NCBI RefSeq assembly: GCF_018128905.1
Contig: NZ_CP063808.1
Span: forward strand, 4,092,001-4,156,000
DNA from: Streptomyces sp. A2-16
GTDB lineage: Bacteria > Actinomycetota > Actinomycetes > Streptomycetales > Streptomycetaceae
Reading direction: 5' to 3'
DNA length: 64,000 nucleotides
Shown here: positions 31,918 through 41,094 of the stretch, piece by piece
Position numbering within the stretch: position 1 is the stretch's first letter
How the letters are laid out: each line of letters begins with the position of its first letter
Position numbers and translations under genes: made by a program
The notes under the pieces: model-generated
What the model saw: only the letters and a program-made list of their open reading frames with translations
The model's database searches: none
Told to the model about the DNA's origin: nothing

Positions 31918-33654
31918 TCAACTGCCGAGCGGTGCCGGGACGCTGTCCACGGTGACCGTGCCCCGCTCGCCGTCGACCGTGATCACCATGCCGTCCCGCA
32001 GCCGTCGCGTACCGCCCTCGACGGAGATCACCGCCGGGATGCCCAGCTCGCGGCAGACCACCACGGCGTGGCTGTTGAGCGCGCCCACGTCCACGACGGC
32101 CGCCCCGGCGACCAGGAACAACGGGGTCCAGGCGGCGTCGGTGATCGGCGCGACCAGCACCTCGCCCGGCTCCAGCGCCTCGCAGGAGGCCGGGTCGGTG
32201 ACCACCCGCACGGTGCCGGTGTACGTGCCGTGGCTGCCGCCCACCCCGCCGAGCACATCGCCCTCGACGGCCGCCGGGGTGCGCTCCTCGGCGCGTCGCG
32301 GCCAGCCGTCGATCTCGGTCTGCGCGTCGGTGGCCACGAAGAACGGCGGCTCCAGTTCGTGCAGGCCCGCGTACTCCTCGAGCCGCTGTGCGATCACCGG
32401 ACCGAAGGACTCCGGGGCGGCGACATAGTCGTCGAGCTCGGTGTCCAGCAGCATCATCACGTCCTCGGGCCGGGCGAACAGTCCCGCCCCGACACCGCGA
32501 CGGCCCAGTTCCCGTATCGCCATGCGGATCTCGTTGACGACGGTGACGCAGTTCGCCTTGGTGCGCTCGCGGGCCGGGATCCACACCTGGGAGGCGTGCA
32601 GGCCCGCGTCGAACAGGGGCTGGGTCTCCTCGGGCAGCAGGGCCCGGATCTCCCGCGCTGTCCGCTCGCGCCCCTCGGTCAGGCGCTTGCGGCGGGCGGC
32701 GGGGGAGTCGTCGTCGGGGCTGTGCCGGATCCGGTCGACCAGGGCCAGCGCCTGGACGGGCGCCGCCTCCCAGGACAGTGCGTGGATGTCCCACTCGTTG
32801 GGGCCGCGGTCCCCGGACTCGGCGAGGAACTCCTCGAAGGAGTCCCGGAACGCCTTCACATCGCCGGTCGCGGCGTCGAGCGCCTGCTCCACCGCGGCCG
32901 GACCCCGGTCGAAGAGCGCGCTCAGCTCGGCCGAGGCCGCCACCTGCCGGGACAGCGTCCACAGCCCGGCCGACGGGGAGGCGGAGTCGACGTCGCCCAG
33001 ACCGCCGATCAGGTCGAGCATGGCGCCGGGCCGGTCCACGCCCGCGCACAGGGGGCCCAGGATCGCCGGTCCGACGGACGCGGGCAGGGAGGACTCGACG
33101 TGCCGCTGGAAGGTCGTCTCGACCTCGCCCAGCAACGACCGTGCGTGCGCCACCAGTTCGGCGTCGGACAGGGCGCTCAGGTCGGGGCGCGAGCGACGCA
33201 GGGCGCGCAGCCGGTCGCGGTCGGCGTCGGCCTCCGGGAAGCCGGCCTGGCCGAGCATCCGCTGGAGTGTCGCGCCCGCCTTGGCGGTCAGCTCCTCGTC
33301 CTGGTCGTCCGGGTGTGCCACGTACACCGGTGTGTCGGAGCGCTGACCGACGAAGGCCGTGTCGATCTGGTCCGCGGTCTGGCCCATGCGGATGCCGAAC
33401 AGCCGCATGTGGGACAGGTTGAGATAGAAGTGGCCGCCGAACATCCCGACGAACGGAGGCCGGGGTCCGGCCACTTCCTCCTCGCGGTAGATGCCGAACC
33501 CGACGAAGCCGTTGCGCCACCCCTGCAGGCCCCGCCCCCAGACCAGGGTCCAGCCCAGCGGGCTGGCCGGTTCCGGCAGGGTCTCGCCCGCGTTGGCCCG
33601 GGTGTAGTGCGGCAGCCGTTCACTGCGCTGCCAGTCCGTGATCCAGCTCTTCAT
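31918..33654 (-). CDS. PEP-utilising enzyme with phosphohistidine swivelling domain, no ATP-grasp domain
   Basis: 578 aa. The C-terminal 80 residues are a PEP-utiliser swivelling domain with the phosphorylatable histidine in ALNSHAVVVCRELGIPAV. The N-terminal 480 residues resemble the central substrate-binding and linker part of rifampin phosphotransferase-like proteins (PLGWTLVWGRGLQGW; GGHFYLNLSHMRLFGI). No ATP-grasp or PEP-barrel domain is present, so a partner must load the histidine. This is the split layout of phenylphosphate synthase and 4-methylbenzyl-phosphate synthase (CreH-like). It is probably cotranscribed with a Rieske oxygenase and an SDR, so a phosphorylated aromatic or alcohol intermediate is conceivable. 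Confidence 0.82.
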   Translation of the reverse strand: MKSWITDWQRSERLPHYTRANAGETLPEPASPLGWTLVWGRGLQGWRNGFVGFGIYREEEVAGPRPPFVGMFGGHFYLNLSHMRLFGIRMGQTADQIDTAFVGQRSDTPVYVAHPDDQDEELTAKAGATLQRMLGQAGFPEADADRDRLRALRRSRPDLSALSDAELVAHARSLLGEVETTFQRHVESSLPASVGPAILGPLCAGVDRPGAMLDLIGGLGDVDSASPSAGLWTLSRQVAASAELSALFDRGPAAVEQALDAATGDVKAFRDSFEEFLAESGDRGPNEWDIHALSWEAAPVQALALVDRIRHSPDDDSPAARRKRLTEGRERTAREIRALLPEETQPLFDAGLHASQVWIPARERTKANCVTVVNEIRMAIRELGRRGVGAGLFARPEDVMMLLDTELDDYVAAPESFGPVIAQRLEEYAGLHELEPPFFVATDAQTEIDGWPRRAEERTPAAVEGDVLGGVGGSHGTYTGTVRVVTDPASCEALEPGEVLVAPITDAAWTPLFLVAGAAVVDVGALNSHAVVVCRELGIPAVISVEGGTRRLRDGMVITVDGERGTVTVDSVPAPLGS

Positions 33655-33700
33655 GACCGAGATCTCCCGCTGTCCGTACCCGCGTCTGCCCGTGCCGTGC

Positions 33701-34492
33701 CTACCACTGTGCTGTTCCGCCGTCGACGCTGATCAGCGTGCCGGTGATACCCGCCCCGGCGTCGCTCGCGAGCAGGGAGGCGACCGCCGCGATCTGCTCC
33801 ACGGTGGTGATCTTCTTGGTGGCGGCATGCTCGGCGAACCGGCCCAGCCACTCCTCGTACGAGATGCCCTCGGCCTCCGCCGCGGCGGGGCCCGCGGCCC
33901 GCATGAGGTCGGTGTCGACGGCGCCGGGGCAGATGGCGTTGCAGGTGATGCCCTGGGTGCCGTACTCGAAGGCGGTCGCCTTGGTCAGTCCGTGGATGGC
34001 GTGCTTGTTGGTGATGTAGTGGCTGATCGCGGGCTTGTTGGCCTGCTTGCCCTCCACCGAGGAGATGTTGATGATGCGGCCCCAGCCGCCGTCCAGCATC
34101 TTCGGCAGCGCCCGGCGGGTGCCGTAGAAGTAGTTGTTGACGTTCAGGTCGAGGGCGTTGTGCCATGCCTCGTCGCTGAGCTGGTGGATCGGGGCGAAGC
34201 CGGAGCTGCCGCCGGCGTTGTTGACCCAGATGTCGAGGCGGCCGAAGCGCTCGCCGGCGAAGTCGGCGAGGGCCTCGATGTCCTCCTGTCGGCCCGCGTC
34301 GCAGGGGTGGAAGACGGCCCGGTCCCCGGCGCCCATCTCCTCCAGGGCCTGCTTGCCCTTGATCTCGCTGCGGCCGCTGACGACGACCGTGGCGCCGTCG
34401 GCCAGGAAGGCCTCGGCGATGGCGCGGCCGATGCTGCGCGTGCTGCCCGTGATCACCGCGACACGTCCGTCGAGGCTGCCCGTAGCCACCAT
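33701..34492 (-). CDS. SDR-family dehydrogenase
   Basis: 263 aa. Cofactor motif TGSTRSIG (15-22), NNAGG, catalytic serine in INISSVEG, YITNK as the Tyr-Lys pair and a C-terminal VDGG. Insertion SYEEWLGRFAEHAATKK is unusual in length. ATG 34492 has GGGAG upstream; longer frames run through the Rieske gene and are spurious. It follows the second Rieske oxygenase by 29 nt and could dehydrogenate the diol or alcohol that this enzyme makes. Confidence 0.92.
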   Translation of the reverse strand: MVATGSLDGRVAVITGSTRSIGRAIAEAFLADGATVVVSGRSEIKGKQALEEMGAGDRAVFHPCDAGRQEDIEALADFAGERFGRLDIWVNNAGGSSGFAPIHQLSDEAWHNALDLNVNNYFYGTRRALPKMLDGGWGRIINISSVEGKQANKPAISHYITNKHAIHGLTKATAFEYGTQGITCNAICPGAVDTDLMRAAGPAAAEAEGISYEEWLGRFAEHAATKKITTVEQIAAVASLLASDAGAGITGTLISVDGGTAQW

Positions 34493-34521
34493 GGTGTTCT
34501 CCCGCGAGTGTGGTTGGTAGT

Positions 34522-35826
34522 TCACCTGGCGGCTCTCGCGCCGGTGGCGCCCTGCTGCAGGTGTTCGTGGATGGTGCGGTGGAAGTGCTGGAGTCCGGGC
34601 TCGTTGCGTCCGAAGACGAAGTCGGTGCCGTCCAGGGCCTCGAGGCCCTTCTGAACTCCGTAGGTGGTCGCGTAGTCCTCGTCGCGGACCACCTCGTGGA
34701 ACCACTCGCCGAACCGGTCGGCGGCCTGGCGTTCCTCGTCGGTGACGGCCGGTTCGCGCAGCAGGATGATCTGCTGGGTCACCGACTCGGTCGCCGTGCG
34801 GGGCAGTACCAGGGAGACCGCGATCTTCTGGCGCCAGCCGCCGGCGATCGCGAGGCCCGGGAAGAGCCAGTAGATGGGCCCGACGCAGTCCCCGGGATCG
34901 CGCTGCTCGGGCGGTAGTTCGACCGCCCGCGCGATGGGGCGCAGGGCCGGTGCGATGCGCTGGTGAGGGCCCCAGGTGTCGTGGGCCATCATGTTCGACA
35001 GGTTCGTCTCGAACACCGTCTTCGGGTGCAGTGAGGCGAAGTGGTAGGTCTCCAGGTACCCGTCGAGGGTGACCTTCCAGTTGGGGCTGGTCAGCTCGCT
35101 GGTGGAGTAGTGGTGGCACTCCGCGAGGCGCAGTCCCTCCAGGAGGGGCTGCAGGTCCCCGAGCCAGGCGTCCAGGTCGGGTTCGGCCGCCGGGTCGAGG
35201 GACACGAAGACGATTCCGGCGCGCTCCCCGACCGGGAGCCGGACGAGGCCGCGGCCCTCGCGCGGGACCTCGCCGAAGGTCTTCTCGGCGTACACGCCCC
35301 GCAACTCGCCGGCCAGGTCGTACGACCAGGAGTGGTAGGGGCAGGTGAGCCGCTTCGACACCCCGCAGCCGGTTTCGAGGAGTCTGGCTCCCCGGTGCCG
35401 GCACGCGTTGATCATCGCGTGCACGGCGCCCTGCCGGTCACGGGTGATCAGCACGGGGATGCCGAGCACGTCGATCGCCTTGTACGTGTTCGGGCCGGGA
35501 AGCTCGCTGGACATGGCGAGCGGCAGCGGGACGCTGCGGTGGACCGCGTCCGTCTCGCGCCGCCAGCGGTGGGCGTCGAGGTAGTGGGCGACGGGTTCGG
35601 TCCACTGTCCCTCGGCCTCGTGCGTGGTGTTGTCGCGGTAGTGCGCCATCACCCGCTCGACGAGTTCGGCCGCCTCCCGCCGCATCGTCTCGGACGCCGG
35701 GTCGGTGGACCGGTCCTGGCTGATCCATGACGCGTATTCGGGGGTCGAGGGAGCCGGCGGGGCCGAGGCCGGTGACCCGCGCCCGCTGGCTGTTTCCCGG
35801 ATCTCCGGCGAACTGGTCTGGACCAC
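34522..35826 (-). CDS. Rieske non-haem iron oxygenase, alpha subunit (2)
   Basis: 434 aa from GTG 35826, chosen because GTGAGGAC lies directly upstream and the N-terminus then has family length; a reading frame up to 35928 would add an implausible cysteine-rich stretch. Rieske ligands are C142 and H144 (CRHRG) and C162 and H165 (CPYHSWSY). The mononuclear iron residues appear in NWKVTLDGYLETYHFASLH. It is only distantly related to the oxygenase at 28502 and probably acts on a different intermediate. It heads a minus-strand operon with an SDR, a PEP-utilising protein and an ABM-like protein. Confidence 0.92.
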   Translation of the reverse strand: MVQTSSPEIRETASGRGSPASAPPAPSTPEYASWISQDRSTDPASETMRREAAELVERVMAHYRDNTTHEAEGQWTEPVAHYLDAHRWRRETDAVHRSVPLPLAMSSELPGPNTYKAIDVLGIPVLITRDRQGAVHAMINACRHRGARLLETGCGVSKRLTCPYHSWSYDLAGELRGVYAEKTFGEVPREGRGLVRLPVGERAGIVFVSLDPAAEPDLDAWLGDLQPLLEGLRLAECHHYSTSELTSPNWKVTLDGYLETYHFASLHPKTVFETNLSNMMAHDTWGPHQRIAPALRPIARAVELPPEQRDPGDCVGPIYWLFPGLAIAGGWRQKIAVSLVLPRTATESVTQQIILLREPAVTDEERQAADRFGEWFHEVVRDEDYATTYGVQKGLEALDGTDFVFGRNEPGLQHFHRTIHEHLQQGATGARAAR

Positions 35827-35975
35827 GATGTCCTCACAATCCTCCCAGCCGCGAGCCGGTGACCGGCTTCGTAACGCGACGGCTGGGTTGTGTCCGAAAC
35901 TGCAACAGGACTTAGTGTGCTCTGTCAATAGAAAGTGTCGAAGTTGCCGCTCGGCGTCCCGTGGGGGTGGGTGCG

Positions 35976-36437
35976 ATGGTCATGACCCTGCCGTTCGAGG
36001 TGGGTGTGGTGGTGCGCGACCTGGCGCTGATGGAGCGCTTCTACTGCGACGCGATCGGCTGCCTTCTCGAGCGTCGCTCGCGTGTGCCGGAGTCCGTGGG
36101 CGGCCCCGCAGGGCTCGGCGGCGAGCTGGTGGTCGTCTGGCTGCGGGTGCCCTCCGGAGGGTGCGTGAAGTTGATCCTTCCCCGGTCGGCCCCGGTGTCG
36201 GCGCCTGCGGCGCCCTGGTCGGCCGGGCGTCCGGGGCTGTCGTATCTCACCTTCCACCTCGACGACATGGACCCGGTGGTGGCGGTGCTGCCGACCGCCG
36301 GTGCCCGGCCCCTGTCGGACCCTGTCGTGGTCCATGCGCGCGGTCGCCGGATCAGCTTCTGGGCCGATCCGGAGGGCAATGTCGTCGAGTTGGTGGACGG
36401 GCGGGGCGGCCGGTCGGGTCCCGGGCATAGTAATTAG
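35976..36437 (+). CDS. VOC/glyoxalase-family protein
   Basis: 153 aa from ATG 35976 (GGGGTGG upstream; a GTG at 35961 is an alternative). Single VOC module pair: VVVRDLALMERFYCDAIGC at the start, LSYLTFHLDDMD in the middle, and FWADPEGNVVEL at the end with the metal-ligand glutamate. It may be an epimerase, glyoxalase or small extradiol-type enzyme. Divergent from the second Rieske gene and upstream of the E1-E2 operon, about 96 nt away. Confidence 0.85.
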   Translation: MVMTLPFEVGVVVRDLALMERFYCDAIGCLLERRSRVPESVGGPAGLGGELVVVWLRVPSGGCVKLILPRSAPVSAPAAPWSAGRPGLSYLTFHLDDMDPVVAVLPTAGARPLSDPVVVHARGRRISFWADPEGNVVELVDGRGGRSGPGHSN

Positions 36438-36445
36438 AGACCCTC

Positions 36446-36475
36446 TTCAGTAAGGTGCCCCCAGCTGGTTACTGT
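36446..36475 (+). promoter_or_regulatory. Promoter/operator of the E1-E2 operon
   Basis: TTCAGT (36446-36451) and TACTGT (36470-36475) are spaced as -35 and -10 (18 nt). They also form an inverted repeat, CAGTAA (36448-36453) with TTACTG (36469-36474). The same hexamer occurs at the Rieske promoter and twice between the two TetR genes, so this may be a TetR-type site. Confidence 0.5.
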
Positions 36476-36533
36476 AGACCGGCACAAGTAAGTCCGATTG
36501 CTTGGCAACCTCCCTCGGACGAAGGGGCGGACG

Positions 36534-37538
36534 ATGGCTCAACGAGCGTCGACGGCATCGAAGAAATCCACGCAGGTCAGCACACAGGTCATCAGGGACC
36601 TGCACGAACGCATGGTGCGCATCCGGCTGTTCGAGACCGAGGCGGGAAAGCTCATGGAGGCGGGCAAGCTGCCCGGCTTCCTCCACCTGTATGTCGGCCA
36701 GGAAGCCGTCGCCGCCGGAGTGATGGCGGCCCTGCGCGACGACGACCAGATCACCTCCACCCACCGCGGCCACGGACACGCCGTGGCCAAGGGCGTCGGC
36801 TTCCGCGAGATGTACGCCGAGCTGTACGGCAGGGTCACCGGCGCGTGCCTCGGCCGCGGCGGCAGCATGCACATCAACGACCTCAGCCGCGGCATGCTGG
36901 GCGCCAACGGCATCGTCGGGGCCGGCGTCCCGATCGCCGTGGGCGCCGCCTTCGCCGCCCGGTACAAGGGCGAGGACAGCGTCGCCGTCACCTTCTTCGG
37001 CGACGGCGCCACCAACATCGGCGCCTTCCACGAGGGCGCCAACATGGCCGCGATCCTGGGCCTGCCGGTGGTCTTCGTCTGCGAGAACAACGGCTACGCG
37101 GAGTTCACCCCGCAGTCCGGGCACATGCTGCTCACCGACGTCGCCGACCGGGCCGCCGCCTACGGCATGCCCAGCGTGATCGTCGACGGCATGGACGCGG
37201 TCGCCGTCCACCGCGCGGCCGCCGAGGCCGTCGCACGCGCCCGGGCGGGCGCGGGTCCGATGATGATCGAGGCCAAGACCTACCGCTTCTTCGACCACCA
37301 GGGCGTCAAGGGCCTGCGCCACCCCTACCGCTCGGACGAGGAGGTCGCCGAGTGGAAGTCCCGCGACCCCATCGACCTGCTGGAGGCCCGGGCCCTCGCC
37401 GACGGCACCGCGACCCGCGCCGACCTGGACGACGTATGGCAGCGCACCCGCGAGGAGATCGCCGACGCCATCGCGTACGCCGAGGCGAGCCCGCTGCCGG
37501 ACCCCGCCGACCTGCTGATGAACGTCTACTCAGGATGA
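36534..37538 (+). CDS. Thiamine-dependent dehydrogenase E1 alpha subunit (acetoin/2-oxoacid dehydrogenase type)
   Basis: 334 aa from ATG 36534. The thiamine-diphosphate motif runs from GDGATNIGAFHEGANM to VVFVCENNGYAEFTP, and the substrate/active-site region STHRGHGHAVAKG and GRGGSMHI is that of acetoin dehydrogenase (AcoA) and related E1 alpha proteins rather than of E. coli-type homodimeric E1. With E1 beta it decarboxylates a 2-oxoacid or cleaves acetoin or a diketone and acylates the lipoyl group of E2. The ATG at 37535 of E1 beta overlaps its stop. Confidence 0.93.
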   Translation: MAQRASTASKKSTQVSTQVIRDLHERMVRIRLFETEAGKLMEAGKLPGFLHLYVGQEAVAAGVMAALRDDDQITSTHRGHGHAVAKGVGFREMYAELYGRVTGACLGRGGSMHINDLSRGMLGANGIVGAGVPIAVGAAFAARYKGEDSVAVTFFGDGATNIGAFHEGANMAAILGLPVVFVCENNGYAEFTPQSGHMLLTDVADRAAAYGMPSVIVDGMDAVAVHRAAAEAVARARAGAGPMMIEAKTYRFFDHQGVKGLRHPYRSDEEVAEWKSRDPIDLLEARALADGTATRADLDDVWQRTREEIADAIAYAEASPLPDPADLLMNVYSG

Positions 37539-38557
37539 CCGCCATGACCACCACGACCGAAGCGCCGGCCCTCGCCACCCGCAAACTCACCTACGTCAAG
37601 GCCTTCAACGAAGGACTCGCGCAGGCCATGCGCGAGGACGAGAACGTCTTCGTCGCCGGCGAGGACGTGGCCGGGTACGGCGGCGTCTTCCGCATGTTCG
37701 ACAACCTGCTCGACGAGTTCGGGCCCCGCCGCATGATCGACACCCCGATCTCCGAGGCCGCCCTGGTCGGCCTCGGCGTGGGAGCCGCCGCCCAGGGCCT
37801 GCGCCCCGTCGTCGACCTGATGTTCATGGACTTCATCGGCGTCTGCCTCGACCAGATCGTCAACCAGGCGGCGAAGATGAAGTACATGTTCGGCGGCGCC
37901 CTGTCGGTGCCGCTCACCATCACCACCGCCTCCGGAGCGGGCCTCGGCGCCGCCGCCCAGCACAGCCAGAGCCTGGAGGCATGGCTCGCCCATGTGCCCG
38001 GCCTCAAGGTGGTGATGCCGTGCGACGCGTACACCGCCAAGGGCCTGACCGTCTCGGCCATCCGGGACGACAACCCGGTCGTCGTCATGCTCAACAAGGT
38101 CCTGCTCGGCAGCACCGGAGAGGTGCCCGAGGAGATCTACGGCATCCCGCTGGGCCAGGCGCACACTGCGCGCCAGGGATCCGACGTCACCGTGATCGCG
38201 CTCGGCCGCATGGTGGGCGAGGCCCTCGCGGCGGCCGACGAACTCGCCGCCGAGGGCGTGGAGATCGAGGTGATCGACCCGCGCACCGTGCAGCCCCTGG
38301 ACACGGAGACGATGTTCGCCTCCGTCCGCCGCACCAACCGCGTGCTCGTGGTGCACGAGGCCGTCACCTTCGGCGGGCTCGGGGCGGAGATCGCCGCCCA
38401 GATCCAGGACGTGGTATTCGACTACCTGGACGCGCCCGTCCTGCGCATCGGCGCCCCCTTCTCACCCGTGCCCTTCTCACCGGTCCTGGAGAAGGCGTAC
38501 GTGCCCGATCGCGCCCGCATCGCCCAGGGGTGCCGGCGTCTGCTCGAAAGGTCGTGA
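37535..38557 (+). CDS. Thiamine-dependent dehydrogenase E1 beta subunit (AcoB type)
   Basis: 340 aa. Transketolase-like pyrimidine domain (EGLAQAMREDENVFVAGEDV, PISEAALVGLGVGAAAQG) and C-terminal transketolase domain (IEVIDPRTVQPLD, VVHEAVTFGGLGAEIAAQI). Forms the alpha2beta2 E1 with the upstream gene. Overlaps E1 alpha by 4 nt (ATGA) and E2 by 4 nt (GTGA), so the three subunits are translationally coupled. A second ATG three codons in (37544) is an alternative start. Confidence 0.93.
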   Translation: MTAMTTTTEAPALATRKLTYVKAFNEGLAQAMREDENVFVAGEDVAGYGGVFRMFDNLLDEFGPRRMIDTPISEAALVGLGVGAAAQGLRPVVDLMFMDFIGVCLDQIVNQAAKMKYMFGGALSVPLTITTASGAGLGAAAQHSQSLEAWLAHVPGLKVVMPCDAYTAKGLTVSAIRDDNPVVVMLNKVLLGSTGEVPEEIYGIPLGQAHTARQGSDVTVIALGRMVGEALAAADELAAEGVEIEVIDPRTVQPLDTETMFASVRRTNRVLVVHEAVTFGGLGAEIAAQIQDVVFDYLDAPVLRIGAPFSPVPFSPVLEKAYVPDRARIAQGCRRLLERS

Positions 38558-39942
38558 CCGACGTGGCGGTCGAGGTTCTGCTGCCGAAGATCGGCCTGAC
38601 CATGCAGGAAGGCACGATCGACGAATGGCTGGTGCCCACCGGCGCGGCCGTCGCCGAGGGCGAGGCGCTGCTGCGGCTGGCCACCGACAAGGTGGACGTG
38701 GACGTCGAGGCGGAGGCCGGGGGCCTGTTCCACCCGGTGGTCCCGGCGGGCACCACGGTGCCTGCGGGGGCCCTCATCGGATGGCTGCTGGCGGAGGGGG
38801 AGCAGCCGCCGGGGGAGGTGGGCGCGCCCACGCCGCTCCCGGGTGCTTCTGAGGCTCCTTTCACCGGCACGAGCGCCGATGCCCCTGCGGCTCCACGCGC
38901 CGCCGCTTCCATCGACCGTGTCGGTGACCGGCTGCTGTCCTCCCCGAACGCCCGTCGGGTCGCCGCGGCCGCCGACGTCGACCTCGCCGTCGTACGCGGC
39001 ACCGGGCCCGGCGGCAGGATCGTCTCCGAGGACGTGGAAGAGCACCTGGCGGCGCTCGCCGTGTCCCTCCCACCGGGCGGCAGCGCCGTCTCGCCTTTGG
39101 TCCGCAAGCTGGCCAAGGAGCGGGGCATCGACCTCTCCGAGGTGAACGGCACCGGGCCGGGCGGCCGTATCCGCAGGGCGGATCTGGAGGCGCTCGCCCC
39201 CGCGGTCGCACCCGGGATCGCCGCCGTGGCCGAGCCCGCCGGCCCCGCTCGCTCCGGCGAGGTCATCCCGCTCACCGGGATGCGCGGCACCATCGCGCGC
39301 CGGATGCACGCCAGCCTCCAGGAGATGGCCCAGCTGACGCACGGCTACGAGGTGCGGATGGACGCCGTGGTGTCCCTGCGGGACCGGCTCAAGGAGGAGT
39401 GGGCGGGCAGCGACCTGCCGGTGCCTAGCATCAACGACTTCCTCCTGAAGGCCGCCGCCCTGGCCCTGCGCGAGCACCCGCTGCTCAACGCCACGGTCCG
39501 GGAGGACGGCATCCATCTGCTCGACGACATCCACCTGGGCTTCGCGGTGGCCGTACCGGGCGGCCTCATGGTCCCCGTGATCGAGGACGCGGCGGCGCTG
39601 TCGCTGACCGCGATCGCCGGCCGGGCGAGGGCCCTGGCCGAGGCCTCGCGCGCAGGGCGGATCTCCCCGACGCAGCTGGAAGGAGCCACGTTCACGGTCA
39701 CCTCGCTCGGCGGATACGGCGTCGACTTCTTCACCCCCGTGATCAACCCGGGCAACGTCGCGATCCTCGGGGTGGGCAGGCTCAGGGACGGCGTCGAGTG
39801 GGCGGACGACAGGCCGCTGCGGACGCGGGTGCTCACCCTGAGCCTCACCTTCGACCACCGAGCCGTCGACGGGGCCCCGGCCGCCGAATACCTGCGCACA
39901 CTGGGGGAGTTGCTGAGCAGGCCGCTGCGCCTTTTGATGTGA
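38554..39942 (+). CDS. Dihydrolipoamide acyltransferase E2 with two tandem E3-binding domains
   Basis: 462 aa from GTG 38554. Order: one lipoyl domain (1-80) with lipoyl lysine K46 (TDKVDV); an Ala/Pro linker; two consecutive peripheral-subunit-binding domains (about 129-166 and 179-213, each ending GTGPGGRI); then the catalytic acyltransferase domain with HRAVDG near the C-terminus. One binding domain is usual, so the duplication is notable. It transfers the acyl group from E1 to CoA. No E3 (lipoamide dehydrogenase) gene is present in the window, so a housekeeping E3 must serve. Confidence 0.92.
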   Translation: MTDVAVEVLLPKIGLTMQEGTIDEWLVPTGAAVAEGEALLRLATDKVDVDVEAEAGGLFHPVVPAGTTVPAGALIGWLLAEGEQPPGEVGAPTPLPGASEAPFTGTSADAPAAPRAAASIDRVGDRLLSSPNARRVAAAADVDLAVVRGTGPGGRIVSEDVEEHLAALAVSLPPGGSAVSPLVRKLAKERGIDLSEVNGTGPGGRIRRADLEALAPAVAPGIAAVAEPAGPARSGEVIPLTGMRGTIARRMHASLQEMAQLTHGYEVRMDAVVSLRDRLKEEWAGSDLPVPSINDFLLKAAALALREHPLLNATVREDGIHLLDDIHLGFAVAVPGGLMVPVIEDAAALSLTAIAGRARALAEASRAGRISPTQLEGATFTVTSLGGYGVDFFTPVINPGNVAILGVGRLRDGVEWADDRPLRTRVLTLSLTFDHRAVDGAPAAEYLRTLGELLSRPLRLLM

Positions 39943-39962
39943 GATGTGGAGCCTTGGGGTGA

Positions 39963-40415
39963 CTACAGGTCGAGTGCCGTTCCGTACAGTCGGTCCACCT
40001 TCAAGCGGATGACCACTCGGCGCTCGGCGACCAACTGCTCCAGAAACGCGTCTGCGTTCTCGGGCTTCGCGGCCTGCGGGATCATTCCGAGCAGTTCCCG
40101 ACCGACCGCATCGCCAGGAACCGTCGTGATCCCCGAGACCTCGGCCTCGCCCTCGGCCACGGCGAACGACCACACGTCGGCGCCCTGCACATGCAGGGAG
40201 GCACGCGGATCGCGCCGCAGGTGCCCGACCTTGATGCGGTCGGCCGTCGTGGAGAACCGCACGATGCGGGCCTCGGAGTCCCAGCTGTACAACATGGTGG
40301 TCAGATGAGGATGGCCACTGCGCTTGACGGTGGCGAGCGTGCCGAACTGCTGCCTGCCGAGCAAGTCGGAGAGGGCTTCGTCGGACAGTGGGCGAGGCGC
40401 TGGTCCTTGAGTCAT
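39963..40415 (-). CDS. PPOX-class flavin/F420-dependent oxidoreductase
   Basis: 150-aa split-barrel protein of the pyridoxamine-phosphate-oxidase-like superfamily. LLGRQQFGTLATVKRSGHPHLTTMLY at the N-terminus and DPRASLHVQGADVWSFAVAEGEAEVSG in the middle are typical of the actinobacterial F420-dependent group. It may reduce an enone or quinone, or be a cofactor-binding protein. Convergent with E2 (20-nt gap) and upstream of the first TetR gene's stop. Confidence 0.87.
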   Translation of the reverse strand: MTQGPAPRPLSDEALSDLLGRQQFGTLATVKRSGHPHLTTMLYSWDSEARIVRFSTTADRIKVGHLRRDPRASLHVQGADVWSFAVAEGEAEVSGITTVPGDAVGRELLGMIPQAAKPENADAFLEQLVAERRVVIRLKVDRLYGTALDL

Positions 40416-40488
40416 GACGTGATCAACAGCCGTGGCCGTCCAACAATTTCGTGGACACTGAGTCCCGGCCCCACTTTCACACCAGGCC

Positions 40489-41094
40489 CTACATGGCCGG
40501 CTCGGTGATCCGCGCCGCGAGGTCGCCGACCTCGCGGACGAACGCGCGATGTCCCAGCGACCGGTACACGTCGTCCCCCCGGACCTGCGAGATCGCCGCG
40601 GTCTCCAGCAGCGCCAGCAGACCGAGGCCGATCACCGCCGCCTCGGCGTCGGAGACGGACACGCGGGCCTTGCGGATCAGCCGCACCAGCTCGTCCAGCA
40701 CCTGAGTACGGCTCTCCTGACGCAGCGCCTCCGCGTCCTGACTCATGCCGGCCGACGACACGAAGAACACGGTGGCGGCGGAGCGGTGCTCACCCATCCA
40801 GGCCAGCAGGGTGGTGACCGACGTGCCGATGTCCGAGCCGGGCTCATGTGCGTCGGTGATCGCCTGCAACTGCTCGCGCAGCGCGGCGGCGAACGCCCGC
40901 ATGGTCTCCGCCAGGACCTGGTCCTTGGAGGAGAAGTGGTAGTACACCGCTGCCGAGGTCATCTCGGCGCGAGCGGCGATGTCGGCCACCGTCACCTCGT
41001 CCGGCGGCTGGGTGGCGAACAACTCCGTGGCCGCCTCGATGACCCACTGCTTGCGCGAGGGACGGTGAGCGGCGCGGGTTCCGGATGTCGTCAT
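40489..41094 (-). CDS. TetR-family regulator (1)
   Basis: 201 aa. The DNA-binding domain is clear (VTVADIAARAEMTSAAVYYHFSSKDQVL, residues 34-61); the ligand domain is helical and unassigned. Divergent from a second TetR gene across a 144-bp spacer. VYYHF in both proteins, and CAGTAA (41132-41137) and TTACTG (41170-41175) in the spacer, suggest related or shared operators. It probably controls neighbouring catabolic operons. Confidence 0.92.
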   Translation of the reverse strand: MTTSGTRAAHRPSRKQWVIEAATELFATQPPDEVTVADIAARAEMTSAAVYYHFSSKDQVLAETMRAFAAALREQLQAITDAHEPGSDIGTSVTTLLAWMGEHRSAATVFFVSSAGMSQDAEALRQESRTQVLDELVRLIRKARVSVSDAEAAVIGLGLLALLETAAISQVRGDDVYRSLGHRAFVREVGDLAARITEPAM

